The notes: generated by a model not told the origin, from the sequence alone. A DNA stretch of 64,000 bases from Ammoniphilus oxalaticus (GCF_003609605.1 NZ_MCHY01000008.1:496001-560000); one strand, 5' to 3'. Positions 34,077 through 44,262 are shown, counted from the first letter of the stretch. A program made the numbers and translations.

Positions 34077-34439
34077 ATGTCACACAAGGTTTTAGTCGTC
34101 GACGATGCTGCTTTTATGAGAATGATGATCAAGGAAATTTTAACTAAAAATGGTTTTACTGTTGTTGCCGAGGCGGGAGACGGCATTCAAGCCATTGAGA
34201 AATATAAGGAATACACTCCCGATCTAGTAACAATGGACATTACGATGCCGGAGATGGATGGAATTACGGCTGTGAAAGAAATACGCAAGATCAATCCAGA
34301 TGCAAAAATTATTATGTGTTCCGCAATGGGACAGCAAGCGATGGTCATTGACGCGATTCAGGCGGGGGCCAAAGATTTCATTGTAAAACCATTTCAAGCG
34401 GACCGCGTGCTGGAGGCCATTCGTAAAATACTAACTTAA
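34077..34439 (+). CDS. cheY: Chemotaxis response regulator CheY
   Basis: The 120-residue single receiver domain has its acid pocket in VVDDAAFMR (Asp9, Asp10), phosphoacceptor Asp54 in TMDITMPEMDG, Ser/Thr in CSAMGQQ, and Lys in FIVKPF. Phosphorylated by CheA, it binds FliM/FliY. SD GGAGGGAAGGT precedes the ATG. Here cheY heads the che operon, not the fliY-cheY-fliZ arrangement of B. subtilis. Confidence 0.95.
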   Translation: MSHKVLVVDDAAFMRMMIKEILTKNGFTVVAEAGDGIQAIEKYKEYTPDLVTMDITMPEMDGITAVKEIRKINPDAKIIMCSAMGQQAMVIDAIQAGAKDFIVKPFQADRVLEAIRKILT

Positions 34440-34463
34440 ATCTAGATTGGAGATGTTGATAGA

Positions 34464-35552
34464 ATGAGGAAGACAAAAGTATTGGTCGTCGATGATTCCG
34501 CCTTTATGAGAAAAGTGTTATCCGAGATTCTATCAACAGATGCAGGGATCGAAGTTGTTGGGACAGCAAGAAACGGTCAGGATGCGATCGCGAAGGTAGC
34601 GGAAATAAAGCCTGATGTTGTGACAATGGATATAGAAATGCCAAAAATGGACGGAATCGAAGCGTTGCGCTTTTTGATGGAAAACAATCCATTGCCAATT
34701 GTCATGATTAGTAGTTTAACGCAACAAGGCGCCGATGCGACAGTTCAAGCGTTGGAGTTAGGCGCGATTGACTTTATTTCTAAACCAAGCGGAGCTATCT
34801 CGCTAGATATACATAAGGTAAAAGAACAGATCATTGAAAAAGTTAAATCGGCTGCGCAAGCAAACCCCAAACGGATAATGGCTGTTTTAAAAAGGGATCA
34901 AACGAAGATCAACGTTTTGAACCAGCGGGAACCGCGCGGTTTGTTGCAAACGGCTACAACGAGCGCGCCGCACTTGATCGTGATTGGAGTTTCCACCGGC
35001 GGACCGAATGCGTTGAAATGTTTACTTGAGGAGCTGCCGGAAGATTTTCCAGCAGCTCTTTTTATCGTTCAGCACATGCCGGCTAGATTTACAAAGTCAC
35101 TGGCTCGTCGTCTTAATGACGTTTGTGAACTCCAAGTGCGGGAAGCTGAGCAAGGAGTCGTTGCGCAGGCTGGCTATGCTTATATTGCGCCGGGGGATTA
35201 CCATATGGAGATACGCGCTCGCCATCGAGGGGGATGGCAAATTGAGTTGAATCAAGATGATCCAGTTGGTAGTCATCGACCATCCGTCGATAAGCTCTTT
35301 GAATCGGTTTCAAAACTGAATCATCCAAGTAAAATCGCGATCATTTTAACCGGTATGGGTAGTGATGGCACGAAAGGCCTGGAATTGATGAAACAAAGCG
35401 GATGTCGGGAAGCGATTGCCGAGGCTGAAAGTTCTTGTGTTATTTTTGGAATGCCGCGGGCCGCGATCCATTCAGGCAATATTGACCGCATTTTGCCGAT
35501 TCATGAGATAGGACCGTATTTAACGAAAAAATTGATAAACAGAACTGAATGA
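34464..35552 (+). CDS. cheB: Chemotaxis response regulator protein-glutamate methylesterase CheB
   Basis: The 362-residue protein has a receiver domain (about residues 1-125; VVDDSAFMRKVLSEIL, TMDIEMPKMDG, FISKPSG). A linker leads to the methylesterase domain (about 170-355), with the Ser in VIGVSTGGPNAL, His in QHMPARFTKSLA, and Asp in LTGMGSDGTKGLE: the full Ser-His-Asp triad. It removes methyl groups from receptors and deamidates them. It lies 24 nt after cheY. No cheR is present in the window. Confidence 0.96.
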   Translation: MRKTKVLVVDDSAFMRKVLSEILSTDAGIEVVGTARNGQDAIAKVAEIKPDVVTMDIEMPKMDGIEALRFLMENNPLPIVMISSLTQQGADATVQALELGAIDFISKPSGAISLDIHKVKEQIIEKVKSAAQANPKRIMAVLKRDQTKINVLNQREPRGLLQTATTSAPHLIVIGVSTGGPNALKCLLEELPEDFPAALFIVQHMPARFTKSLARRLNDVCELQVREAEQGVVAQAGYAYIAPGDYHMEIRARHRGGWQIELNQDDPVGSHRPSVDKLFESVSKLNHPSKIAIILTGMGSDGTKGLELMKQSGCREAIAEAESSCVIFGMPRAAIHSGNIDRILPIHEIGPYLTKKLINRTE

Positions 35553-35583
35553 TGACTGCGTATCAATGGGGAGGAAACGGGGT

Positions 35584-37647
35584 ATGGAAATGAATCAGTA
35601 CCTGAATCTGTTTATTGAAGAATCGAGGGAGCATTTACAGGCGCTAAATGAACACTTGCTTTCTCTTGAAACAGAACCTAAAAATGAAGGCATGGTTCGG
35701 GAGATCTTTCGTTCGGCGCATACATTAAAAGGAATGTCCGCAACGATGGGTTATGAGGATATGGCAAGCTTGACCCATGAGATGGAAAATGTTTTGGACG
35801 AAGTGCGCAATGGGAAAATGTCGGTTAGTCCAGAAATGATGGACATTCTTTTTCAATGTGTCGATTACTTGGAAGAAATGGTCCACTCGATTTCAAATCA
35901 GGGTGATGGTCGTTTAGACGTCAGTTCCGTTGTAAGCGGGTTAAAAAGAATTTTGTCTGGGAAGGAGGTTGCTGCCTCATCCGCACTTCCTCCTGTAGGT
36001 TCTACTGATGTCTCCGAAGTAAATCTATTGCAAGATGAAGAGCTTGATTGGACCTTTGATGAATTTGAATTAACGGTTATTAGACAATCAATGGAAAGTG
36101 GCTTTACTGTATTTTGGGTTCGCACCGCCATTTCAATTGATTGTGTCATGAAGGCAGCGCGTGCTTACATTGTTTATAGTGGCTTAGAAGCGCACGGAGA
36201 AATCATCAAATGTGTTCCCCCTGTGGAAGAACTTGAACAAGAGAAGATGGATCGGCTATTCGACATTGTGCTCATTACGGATAAACAAAACGAAGATTTA
36301 GAAAAAGTTGTGCTTGAAGTTGCTGAAGTCGACTCAGTAACAATCAAGCAGCTCGACCCTCACCAATTTTTGTATTCCACTTCTAATGAAATAGATGTTG
36401 CGACGCCTGATGTAAATCCATTGGAAGAAGCTGTACAAGCGACGAAGGAAACGGCGCAGGTCCCTAAAAAAGAAACGAGAACTAAAACATCAAGTTTTCA
36501 TCAGACGATTCGAGTTGATATTGAAAAACTGGATATTTTGATGAACTTATTTAGTGAACTTGTCATTGATCGTGGCCGCCTGGAGCAAATCGCCCGAGAA
36601 TTACGTCACAACGGTTTACTCGAAACAGTCGAGCATATGAATCGTATTTCAGGCGACTTACAAAACACGATCTTAACGATTCGCATGATTCCGTTGGATT
36701 CTGTCTTTAATCGGTTTCCGCGCATGATCCGTGATTTAACGCGGGAACTAGACAAAAAGATTGAACTTGTGATCGAAGGTGCCGATACGGAATTAGACCG
36801 CACGTTGATTGATGAAATTGGCGATCCGCTTGTTCACCTGTTGAGAAATTCGGCCGATCATGGCATTGAGAATCCTAAGCAGCGACTTGAAGCGGGCAAA
36901 TCAGAAACGGGAACTATTTTTCTGCGCGCCTATTACAGCGGCAATCACGTGATGATTGAAGTAGAGGACAATGGGAAAGGAATCGGACGAGAAGGCGTTC
37001 TTAAAAAGGCGCTCGAGCAAAATTTGATTACCGAGCAGCAAGTTGGATCATTAACTGACAAGCAAGTACATGAACTGTTGTTTAATTCTGGTTTTAGCAC
37101 AGCAGAACAAATTTCTGGCGTGTCGGGACGCGGCGTTGGCCTTGATGTTGTTAAAACGGGAATTGAAGCGTTAGGCGGGACTATTTCCGTTGATTCAACA
37201 CCTGGTGTAGGGACACGTTTCCTCATTCAACTCCCATTAACGTTGTCGATCATTTCATCGATGCTGGTCCAAGTTGAGCATGAAGTATATGCTGTGCCGT
37301 TGAGTTCAATTATGGAAACAGCCGTGTTTAGTCGGGATCAAATTATGAGTGTTCAACAACGCGAAGTTATTGATTTCCGCGGGAAAATCGTTCCACTCAT
37401 TAATTTGAAAGAGATTTTCCAACTCCCGAATCAAGACGTCTCTCTTCAAGAAGAGGTGTCTGTGCTCATTATTCGTAAAGGGGAAAAAATGGCGGGTTTG
37501 ATCATTGATTCGTTCATTGGTCAGCAGGATATTGTTTTAAAATCGCTCGGAAAATACTTGCCAAATGTGTTTGCTATTTCTGGAGCAACGATACTTGGCA
37601 ACGGACAAGTGGCTCTGATCATTGATTGTAATCAATTGATTCGATAA
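35584..37647 (+). CDS. cheA: Chemotaxis histidine kinase CheA
   Basis: The product is about 687 residues. Its domains, in order, are: Hpt (IFRSAHTLKGMSATMGY, with the phospho-His), P2 CheY/CheB-docking region (about 160-285), dimerisation helices (IRVDIEKLDILMNLFSELVI), HATPase (LLRNSADHGIENPKQRLEAG, VEDNGKGIG, GRGVGLDVVKTG), and CheW-like regulatory domain (about 555-685). All key motifs are intact. I chose ATG 35584 because GGGGAGG lies 9 nt upstream; the ATG at 35566 lacks an SD. Confidence 0.96.
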   Translation: MEMNQYLNLFIEESREHLQALNEHLLSLETEPKNEGMVREIFRSAHTLKGMSATMGYEDMASLTHEMENVLDEVRNGKMSVSPEMMDILFQCVDYLEEMVHSISNQGDGRLDVSSVVSGLKRILSGKEVAASSALPPVGSTDVSEVNLLQDEELDWTFDEFELTVIRQSMESGFTVFWVRTAISIDCVMKAARAYIVYSGLEAHGEIIKCVPPVEELEQEKMDRLFDIVLITDKQNEDLEKVVLEVAEVDSVTIKQLDPHQFLYSTSNEIDVATPDVNPLEEAVQATKETAQVPKKETRTKTSSFHQTIRVDIEKLDILMNLFSELVIDRGRLEQIARELRHNGLLETVEHMNRISGDLQNTILTIRMIPLDSVFNRFPRMIRDLTRELDKKIELVIEGADTELDRTLIDEIGDPLVHLLRNSADHGIENPKQRLEAGKSETGTIFLRAYYSGNHVMIEVEDNGKGIGREGVLKKALEQNLITEQQVGSLTDKQVHELLFNSGFSTAEQISGVSGRGVGLDVVKTGIEALGGTISVDSTPGVGTRFLIQLPLTLSIISSMLVQVEHEVYAVPLSSIMETAVFSRDQIMSVQQREVIDFRGKIVPLINLKEIFQLPNQDVSLQEEVSVLIIRKGEKMAGLIIDSFIGQQDIVLKSLGKYLPNVFAISGATILGNGQVALIIDCNQLIR

Positions 37648-37676
37648 TCGATTGATTTAGTGAAGGGGGAAAAAAC

Positions 37677-38168
37677 GTGATAGGACAGGAGGAACAGGCA
37701 ACGCAACAAATGAAAGTCATCGTTTTTCAATTGTTTGAAAATCAATTTGGAGTGGATGTAAGTCAGGTCAGGTCAATTGAACGTGTCGTAGAGATTACAA
37801 AAGTGCCGCGCGTTCCAAGTTTTGTAAAAGGAGTCATTCATTTGCGGGGAGCCGTCATTCCAGTCATTGATCTTAAGGAGCGTTTGATGCTTGACGAGCA
37901 ACCATTGACAGATGATTCGCGTATCATCTTACTAATTGTAAATGGGTATGAAGTTGGGGCGATCGTTGATGCTGCAAGCGATGTCGTTGATATTCCGTTG
38001 GAAGCAATTGAGCCCCCGCCCCAAATGATGGCCGCGGGAGTCGATATGAAGTTTCTTCGCGGTATCGCCAAATTGTCAGATCAATTATTGGTTTTGCTTG
38101 ATTTGGATCGGGTATTGAATACGGAAGAGATCGAACAGATTTTCGAAGGAGAAGGTCTGGGCACATGA
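37677..38168 (+). CDS. cheW: Chemotaxis coupling protein CheW
   Basis: The 163-residue protein starts at GTG 37677 after GAAGGGGGAAA. The core CheW fold includes VIVFQLFENQFGVDVSQVRS, VPRVPSFVKGVIHLRGAVIP with VIDLKERL, and LRGIAKLSDQLLVLLDLDRV. It bridges receptors and CheA. The stop overlaps the cheC start (ATGA), indicating coupled translation. Confidence 0.95.
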   Translation: MIGQEEQATQQMKVIVFQLFENQFGVDVSQVRSIERVVEITKVPRVPSFVKGVIHLRGAVIPVIDLKERLMLDEQPLTDDSRIILLIVNGYEVGAIVDAASDVVDIPLEAIEPPPQMMAAGVDMKFLRGIAKLSDQLLVLLDLDRVLNTEEIEQIFEGEGLGT

Positions 38169-38794
38169 AAAGGACAAAAAATATATTTGGGGAATTGCAG
38201 TTAGATGTGTTAAGGGAAATTGGAAACATTGGTTCGGGGCACGCGACGACGGCCCTTGCCCAGTTGACGGGCAAGCCGATTGAAATGATGGCGCCGACGG
38301 CGCGAATCTTGGATTTTAATGAAGTGGCAAATTTGGCTGGGGGTCCTGAGGCCGTCGTTGTAACCGTATATTTGCGGGTGATTGGCGATTTGAAAGGGAG
38401 TATGTTTTTCACCTTAAGCGATGACCTAGCAAAACAGTTGTTAGAAACGTTATTAGCTTCATCTCCAGTCGAAAATAAGTTTTCTGAAATGGAAATTTCA
38501 GCGCTGAATGAAATCGGTAATATTTTAATCGGTTCCTATTTGAGCGCCTTGGTTGATTTGACCCAATTGAACGCGCAACCGTCAGTTCCGTCTTTAGCCG
38601 TTGATATGGCTGGGGCAATCTTAAGTATTGGTTTGATTGAATTAAGTCAAACGAGTGACTTTGCGATTGCGATCGATACGTCATTTCTTGATGGTCAAAA
38701 AGCTTTGGAGGGACATTTCTTTTTTATGCCTGACCCTCATTCAATCGAAAAAGTTTTTACCTCTCTAGGAGTACCTTTTGATGAATGTAGTTAA
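38165..38794 (+). CDS. cheC: CheY-P phosphatase CheC
   Basis: The 209-residue protein has two CheC phosphatase helices with E..N pairs: LDVLREIGNIGSGHATTALA (about residues 14-33) and MEISALNEIGNILIGSYLSA (about 110-129). It dephosphorylates CheY-P, and its activity is raised by CheD, whose gene overlaps its 3' end by 14 nt. There is no FliN domain, which separates it from FliY. Confidence 0.95.
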   Translation: MKRTKNIFGELQLDVLREIGNIGSGHATTALAQLTGKPIEMMAPTARILDFNEVANLAGGPEAVVVTVYLRVIGDLKGSMFFTLSDDLAKQLLETLLASSPVENKFSEMEISALNEIGNILIGSYLSALVDLTQLNAQPSVPSLAVDMAGAILSIGLIELSQTSDFAIAIDTSFLDGQKALEGHFFFMPDPHSIEKVFTSLGVPFDECS

Positions 38795-39263
38795 AGTCGG
38801 CATGGCTGATTTGAACGTCGCTCGCTCGCCGGATAAAATTAGAACGATCGGTCTCGGATCGTGTGTTGGGATCACGTTATATGATCATGTTGCAAAAATC
38901 GGCGGGATGGCCCACATTATGTTGCCATCCGCCAGTTTAGTCAAAGAAGGATTGAACCCCGCCAAGTTTGCGGATACGGCTATTCCCGTTTTGATTGACC
39001 GTTTGGTTAGGATGGGTGTAGATCGGCGACGCTTAATTGCTAAAATTGCGGGCGGAGCCCAGATGTTTCCATTTGCTGGAGCGAGTGATATTATGCGAAT
39101 TGGTCCGCGTAATGTCGAGGCCTGTAAACAAGCGTTAAAAAATGCTGGAATTCCATTGCATGCGGAAGATACTGGGGGCAATTGGGGGCGCACCTTGGAA
39201 ATGGATTGTATGACAGGGAAATTAGAGGTTAAATCCTTTAATCGTGGCGTAAAGCTGATTTAA
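38781..39263 (+). CDS. cheD: Chemoreceptor glutamine deamidase CheD
   Basis: The product is about 160 residues. The catalytic Cys is in TIGLGSCVGITLYD (about residue 32) and the His in GGMAHIMLPSA (about residue 49); a further conserved block is IAGGAQMFPF. It deamidates receptor glutamines and regulates CheC. ATG 38781 follows AGGAG at 9 nt. In B. subtilis sigD and swrB follow cheD; here the next gene is rpsB after 164 nt. Confidence 0.95.
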   Translation: MNVVKVGMADLNVARSPDKIRTIGLGSCVGITLYDHVAKIGGMAHIMLPSASLVKEGLNPAKFADTAIPVLIDRLVRMGVDRRRLIAKIAGGAQMFPFAGASDIMRIGPRNVEACKQALKNAGIPLHAEDTGGNWGRTLEMDCMTGKLEVKSFNRGVKLI

Positions 39264-39271
39264 CCGCTTAG

Positions 39272-39300
39272 TTGCAATCCTAAAATACATATGGTATATT
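39272..39300 (+). promoter_or_regulatory. Sigma-A promoter of rpsB
   Basis: TTGCAA (39272-39277), 17 nt, TATATT (39295-39300). Transcription is expected to start near 39307. Confidence 0.72.
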
Positions 39301-39323
39301 TAACAACAGTGTGAAAATACACA

Positions 39324-39392
39324 CGCTAAACAGATTCAAGTAAGGGTGCTATTTTGAACTGAAATAGTCTTAGTTGAAGTGGATGTTTAGCG
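39324..39392 (+). promoter_or_regulatory. Structured rpsB mRNA leader, candidate ribosomal-protein autoregulation element
   Basis: Nested pairings: CGCTAAACA (39324-39332) with TGTTTAGCG (39384-39392), TTCAA (39335-39339) with TTGAA (39374-39378), and CTATTT (39349-39354) with AAATAG (39362-39367). Position between promoter and SD and the closed, bulged shape resemble ribosomal-protein leaders bound by their own product. The identity of the ligand (S2) is inference. Confidence 0.6.
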
Positions 39393-39427
39393 GAGGAACA
39401 TAAAACCATGAAGGAGGTGTTGTGAAG

Positions 39428-40126
39428 ATGGCAGTAATCTCGATGAAACAATTGCTTGAGGCTGGGGTTCATTTTGGACACCAAACTCGACGTTGGAATC
39501 CAAAGATGGCTAAATATATCTTCACTGAGCGAAACGGTATTTACATTATTGATTTACAGAAGACAGTTAAGAAAGTGGAAGAGGCTTATAACTTCATTCG
39601 CGAAACAGCGGCAAACGGCGGTAAGATTCTGTTTGTTGGAACGAAGAAACAAGCGCAAGAATCAGTAAAGGACGAAGCGGAACGCTGCGATATGTTTTAC
39701 ATTAACCAACGTTGGTTGGGCGGAACGTTAACGAACTTCTCGACGATTCAAAAGCGTATCAATCGTTTACATGAATTGGAATCTTGGGGTACAGACGGAA
39801 CATTCGATGTTCTTCCTAAGAAAGAAGTTGTTCTACTTAACAAAGAGCAAGATCGCCTTGAAAAATTCTTAGGCGGAATCAAGCATATGCGCGCGCTTCC
39901 TGACGCTGTATTTATCATCGACCCTCGCAAAGAGCGGATCGCTGTTGCAGAAGCTCGGAAATTAGGTATTCCGATCATCGCGATTGTAGATACAAACTGT
40001 GATCCAGACGAAATTGATTATGTAATTCCAGGTAATGATGACGCGATTCGAGCGGTCAAACTATTGACGGCGAAAGTTGCGGATGCCATTATCGAAGGAA
40101 ATCAAGGTGAACAAACAACCGCGTAA
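39428..40126 (+). CDS. rpsB: 30S ribosomal protein S2
   Basis: The 232-residue protein reads [40 protein letters not shown] and [17 protein letters not shown], all signature S2 segments. I chose ATG 39428 because AAGGAGGTG (39411-39419) is then 8 nt upstream; GTG 39422 would be too close. A terminator separates it from tsf, so some read-through or a second promoter is needed for tsf. Confidence 0.97.
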   Translation: MAVISMKQLLEAGVHFGHQTRRWNPKMAKYIFTERNGIYIIDLQKTVKKVEEAYNFIRETAANGGKILFVGTKKQAQESVKDEAERCDMFYINQRWLGGTLTNFSTIQKRINRLHELESWGTDGTFDVLPKKEVVLLNKEQDRLEKFLGGIKHMRALPDAVFIIDPRKERIAVAEARKLGIPIIAIVDTNCDPDEIDYVIPGNDDAIRAVKLLTAKVADAIIEGNQGEQTTA

Positions 40127-40131
40127 TCTCT

Positions 40132-40173
40132 AAGGGTGGCCTAAGGGTGATAAAACCCTTGCCACCCTTTTTT
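40132..40173 (+). terminator. Rho-independent terminator between rpsB and tsf
   Basis: AAGGGTGGC (40132-40140) pairs with GCCACCCTT (40161-40169), and an inner AAGGGT/ACCCTT stem lies within. A T-run follows. Confidence 0.92.
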
Positions 40174-40257
40174 AACTGAATTTCAGCACATGCCTTTAGC
40201 GAGGCGTACAATCGATTTTACACTTTAAAATAATACATATGATGAAGGAGGATCTTT

Positions 40258-41142
40258 ATGTCTATAACTGCCAGTATGGTAAAAGAGTTACGTGAAAAAA
40301 CAGGCGCTGGAATGATGGATTGTAAGAGGGCATTACAAGATGCTGAGGGGGATATGGATCGCGCAGCAGAGATTCTTCGTGAAAAAGGAATGGCTCAAGC
40401 TGCAAAGAAATCGGATCGAATTGCTGCGGAAGGACTTGCTGTTGTTGAAGTGAGCGGGGACTACGCCATTGCAGTTGAAATTAACTCCGAAACCGATTTC
40501 GTTGCGAAAAATGAAGGTTTCCAAGCTTTAACAAAGGAAATTGCGACTCATTTAGTTGAAACGCGTCCTGCTGATGTTGAGGCTGCATTAGCCGCTCCAA
40601 TTGGGGATAGCGCAACGTTACAAGAATACTTAAATGCAAAAGTAGCGCAAATCGGTGAAAGAATTGACCTACGACGTTTTGCAATCTTAGAAAAGCCTGA
40701 ATCTGGTGTTTGTGGAAGCTACGTACATATGGGCGGAAGTATCGCAGTTATTGTCGCTGTAGATGGTTCGACAGACGAAGGGCTAGCTAGAGATATGGCT
40801 ATGCATATTGCCGCTGCAAAACCTCGTTACGTTTCTCGCGATCAAGTAAGCGCGGAAGAGGTTGAGAAGGAAAGAGAATTCCTGAAAACACAGGCGTTAA
40901 ACGAAGGGAAATCAGCTAACATCGTTGAAAAGATGGTAGAAGGACGACTCGGAAAGTTCTTTGAAGATATTTGTGTAAACGATCAAGCCTTTATTAAGGA
41001 CCCTGATAAAAAGGTTGGGAAATTATTAAGCGAGCAAGGCGCGTCAATCGTTTCCTTTGTCCGTTATGAAGTAGGAGAAGGGCTAGAAAAACGTGAAGAA
41101 AACTTCGCTGAAGAAGTATTGGCCCAAACGAAGAAAGACTAA
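40258..41142 (+). CDS. tsf: Elongation factor Ts
   Basis: The 294-residue protein starts with the UBA-like domain (MVKELREKTGAGMMDCKRAL), then VEINSETDFVAKNEGFQAL, the TDFV motif that inserts into EF-Tu. It is the nucleotide-exchange factor for EF-Tu. SD AAGGAGGATCTTT precedes the ATG, and a strong terminator follows. Confidence 0.97.
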   Translation: MSITASMVKELREKTGAGMMDCKRALQDAEGDMDRAAEILREKGMAQAAKKSDRIAAEGLAVVEVSGDYAIAVEINSETDFVAKNEGFQALTKEIATHLVETRPADVEAALAAPIGDSATLQEYLNAKVAQIGERIDLRRFAILEKPESGVCGSYVHMGGSIAVIVAVDGSTDEGLARDMAMHIAAAKPRYVSRDQVSAEEVEKEREFLKTQALNEGKSANIVEKMVEGRLGKFFEDICVNDQAFIKDPDKKVGKLLSEQGASIVSFVRYEVGEGLEKREENFAEEVLAQTKKD

Positions 41143-41150
41143 AGGAGAAG

Positions 41151-41177
41151 AGGGGAACACAAAGTGTTCCCCTTTTT
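41151..41177 (+). terminator. Rho-independent terminator after tsf
   Basis: A 10-bp stem AGGGGAACAC/GTGTTCCCCT with a 3-nt loop and a T-run. Confidence 0.93.
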
Positions 41178-41271
41178 ATCAATTACGCTTTGGCTAATGG
41201 ATGAATCAGTTAAAATAGATGTATTGAGACCTAAGCTTGCATACATATAGAACATTAGAAACGGAGGGTGA

Positions 41272-41994
<723 letters not shown>

Positions 41995-41999
41995 TGGAT

Positions 42000-42557
42000 A
42001 TGCCGCAAAATATAATAAAAGACGCAGAAGATCGTATGAGTAAATCAATCGATACGTTAAGAAGAGACTTAGCTTCCTTACGCGCCGGCAGAGCAACTCC
42101 AGCTCTATTGGATAAAGTGCAAGTCGACTATTATGGGACACCTACACCTGTGACGCAAATGGCGAATGTGTCCGTTCCTGAGCCACGTATGATTACGATC
42201 CAACCATGGGATAAAACCCAGTTGAGCGAGATCGAAAGGGCGATTCAAAAATCCGATCTTGGTTTGACGCCTTCCAACGATGGAAATATCATTCGTTTGA
42301 GCATCCCAGCGTTAACAGAGGAGAGAAGAACGGATTTAGTAAGATTGGTGAAAAAAGAAGGCGAAGAAGCGAAGGTTGCGGTGCGAAATGTGCGTCGCGA
42401 CGTTAACGATTCCTTTAAAAAGCTGGAAAGAGACGGAGAACTCTCTGAAGATGATCTGAAACGCACGCAAGAACAAGTACAAAAGACGACCGATTCGTTT
42501 ATTTCCCAGGTGGATCAAATTGTCCAAGATAAAGAAAAAGAGATTATGGAAGTATAG
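42000..42557 (+). CDS. frr: Ribosome recycling factor
   Basis: The product is 185 residues, the usual length. [40 protein letters not shown] and [20 protein letters not shown] match RRF. It splits post-termination ribosomes together with EF-G. I chose ATG 42000 over 41994 because AAAGGGG then sits 9 nt upstream and the N-terminus matches homologues. Confidence 0.96.
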   Translation: MPQNIIKDAEDRMSKSIDTLRRDLASLRAGRATPALLDKVQVDYYGTPTPVTQMANVSVPEPRMITIQPWDKTQLSEIERAIQKSDLGLTPSNDGNIIRLSIPALTEERRTDLVRLVKKEGEEAKVAVRNVRRDVNDSFKKLERDGELSEDDLKRTQEQVQKTTDSFISQVDQIVQDKEKEIMEV

Positions 42558-42569
42558 CTTAGAAGCGCA

Positions 42570-42610
42570 ATATGCCCCCGTTTGGGGGCATATGTATATT
42601 GCCTTTTTTT
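42570..42610 (+). terminator. Probable terminator between frr and uppS
   Basis: A 10-bp stem ATATGCCCCC (42570-42579) / GGGGGCATAT (42584-42593). The T7 tract comes 10 nt after the stem, so termination may be partial. Confidence 0.6.
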
Positions 42611-42622
42611 GGGGGAAAACTT

Positions 42623-43384
42623 ATGTTAAACAGGTTTAGCAAATGGATCCAAGGTCAAGAAAGCGAGTCGTTTCCGCTTGATCTTGATAAGATTCCGAGC
42701 CATATTGCGATTATTATGGATGGGAATGGACGTTGGGCAAGAAAACGAGGCCTGCCGCGGGTCGCTGGACATCGGGCGGGCATGCGAACCGTGCGGGAAA
42801 TCACAAGAGCCGCGAGTGATCTCGGAGTCAAATATTTAACGTTGTACGCTTTCTCAACGGAAAATTGGAAAAGACCCAAGGATGAAGTGGAATTTTTAAT
42901 GCGTCTTCCGCAAGAATACCTGTTAACTGAATTGGAAGAATTGATTGAACAAAACGTGCAGGTGCGAATGTTGGGAAAACAAGAGCAATTGCCGAATGAC
43001 ACATTAGACGCTGTTTATCAGGCGCAAGAAAGAACAAAGGAAAATACAGGGCTTATTTTAAATTTTGCGCTAAATTACGGTAGTCGCGATGAATTATTGC
43101 ATGCAATTCAACAAATTGCCAGTGAAGCGCAATCAGGGAATTTGAATCCTGAGGACATCACAGCACAAGCTCTAAACCGTTTTCTGTATACAGCTGGTAT
43201 GCCTGATCCTGATTTGTTGATCCGAACAAGCGGCGAGTTGCGGTTAAGCAACTTCATGTTATGGCAGTTAGCCTATGCCGAAATGTTTTTCTGTGAGGTG
43301 TTATGGCCTGATTTCTCCAAAGAGGAATTTTATAAAGCAATATCCGAATATCAACACCGAAACCGCCGTTACGGTGCTCTCTAA
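42623..43384 (+). CDS. uppS: Undecaprenyl diphosphate synthase
   Basis: The product is about 253 residues. IPSHIAIIMDGNGRWARKRG contains the catalytic Asp and the Asn-Gly-Arg motif; RTSGELRLSNFMLWQLAYAE is the C-terminal signature. It makes the C55 lipid carrier for cell-wall synthesis. I chose ATG 42623 (GGGGGAAAACTT upstream) because the longer frame starting at 42572 runs through the terminator hairpin. Confidence 0.96.
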   Translation: MLNRFSKWIQGQESESFPLDLDKIPSHIAIIMDGNGRWARKRGLPRVAGHRAGMRTVREITRAASDLGVKYLTLYAFSTENWKRPKDEVEFLMRLPQEYLLTELEELIEQNVQVRMLGKQEQLPNDTLDAVYQAQERTKENTGLILNFALNYGSRDELLHAIQQIASEAQSGNLNPEDITAQALNRFLYTAGMPDPDLLIRTSGELRLSNFMLWQLAYAEMFFCEVLWPDFSKEEFYKAISEYQHRNRRYGAL

Positions 43385-43400
43385 GGGTGAGTGAAGCGCA

Positions 43401-44174
43401 TTGACAAAAAGAATTATAACGGGGGCGATAGGGGGAATTGGATTCCTTTCCCTCCTTTATCTTGGAGGAACGGCTTACGGAGTCCTCCTTTTTTTCATCG
43501 TTTTTTTAGGCTTTTATGAATGGTTACGTATGAATAGCATACATATTTGGGACATATCTTCTATCATAGGTTTTATATTTACGATCTATTATTTTTTACC
43601 AACCCGTTTCTACGGTGGACCGACAATCGAAGCGGTCCTGTTGGAGGTGCTGCTCCTTCTACTCGTTCCCGTCATGACAAAAAACAAGAGCTCCATTCAT
43701 GAAGTGGCTTACATCTTGTTGGGCTCCCTTTATTTAGGAACATCTTTTCATTTAATGATGGAGACCAGGTTGCTAACGGAAGGATTCGCTATTACATTAA
43801 CGATCTTAATTGCCGTTTGGACAACCGATTCTGCCGCATATTTTGTTGGTAAAGCAATTGGAAAACATAAGCTTTGGCCAGCGATTAGTCCGAATAAAAC
43901 GATTGAAGGTTCGTTAGGCGGTATTGTTTTTGCGATTGTTTTTGTGGCGGTGGTCAATTTGTTCGTTGGCGGAGCAACTTTTTTCCATGCCATCTTAATT
44001 GCGTTAACTGTGGCGATAAGCGGACAGTTGGGAGATTTGGTTGAATCGGCTGTGAAACGGGCATTGGATGTAAAAGATTCTGGAAGAATCTTACCGGGGC
44101 ATGGGGGGATCTTGGACCGTTTCGATAGTCTAATCTTTGTTTTCCCGGTGCTCTATCTTTTCACGTTAATCTAA
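43401..44174 (+). CDS. cdsA: Phosphatidate cytidylyltransferase
   Basis: The 257-residue polytopic membrane protein starts at TTG 43401 after GGTGAG. Several hydrophobic segments are seen (for example GVLLFFIVFLGFYEWL). The C-terminal CdsA signature is KRALDVKDSGRILPGHGGIL followed by DRFDS. It makes CDP-diacylglycerol for phospholipid synthesis. It lies between uppS and dxr, the conserved Bacillota order. Confidence 0.95.
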   Translation: MTKRIITGAIGGIGFLSLLYLGGTAYGVLLFFIVFLGFYEWLRMNSIHIWDISSIIGFIFTIYYFLPTRFYGGPTIEAVLLEVLLLLLVPVMTKNKSSIHEVAYILLGSLYLGTSFHLMMETRLLTEGFAITLTILIAVWTTDSAAYFVGKAIGKHKLWPAISPNKTIEGSLGGIVFAIVFVAVVNLFVGGATFFHAILIALTVAISGQLGDLVESAVKRALDVKDSGRILPGHGGILDRFDSLIFVFPVLYLFTLI

Positions 44175-44262
44175 TAAATCAAAGCCTACGATGTAATTGT
44201 TAGGTATTGTTTTGTCGATTGCAAACGCTGGGATGCTATAGATAGAAGGGAGTTTACAAAAG

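Noticed and set aside
42572-42622. Longer uppS start at 42572
   Set aside because: The extension runs through a terminator-like hairpin; ATG 42623 has an SD and fits homologues.
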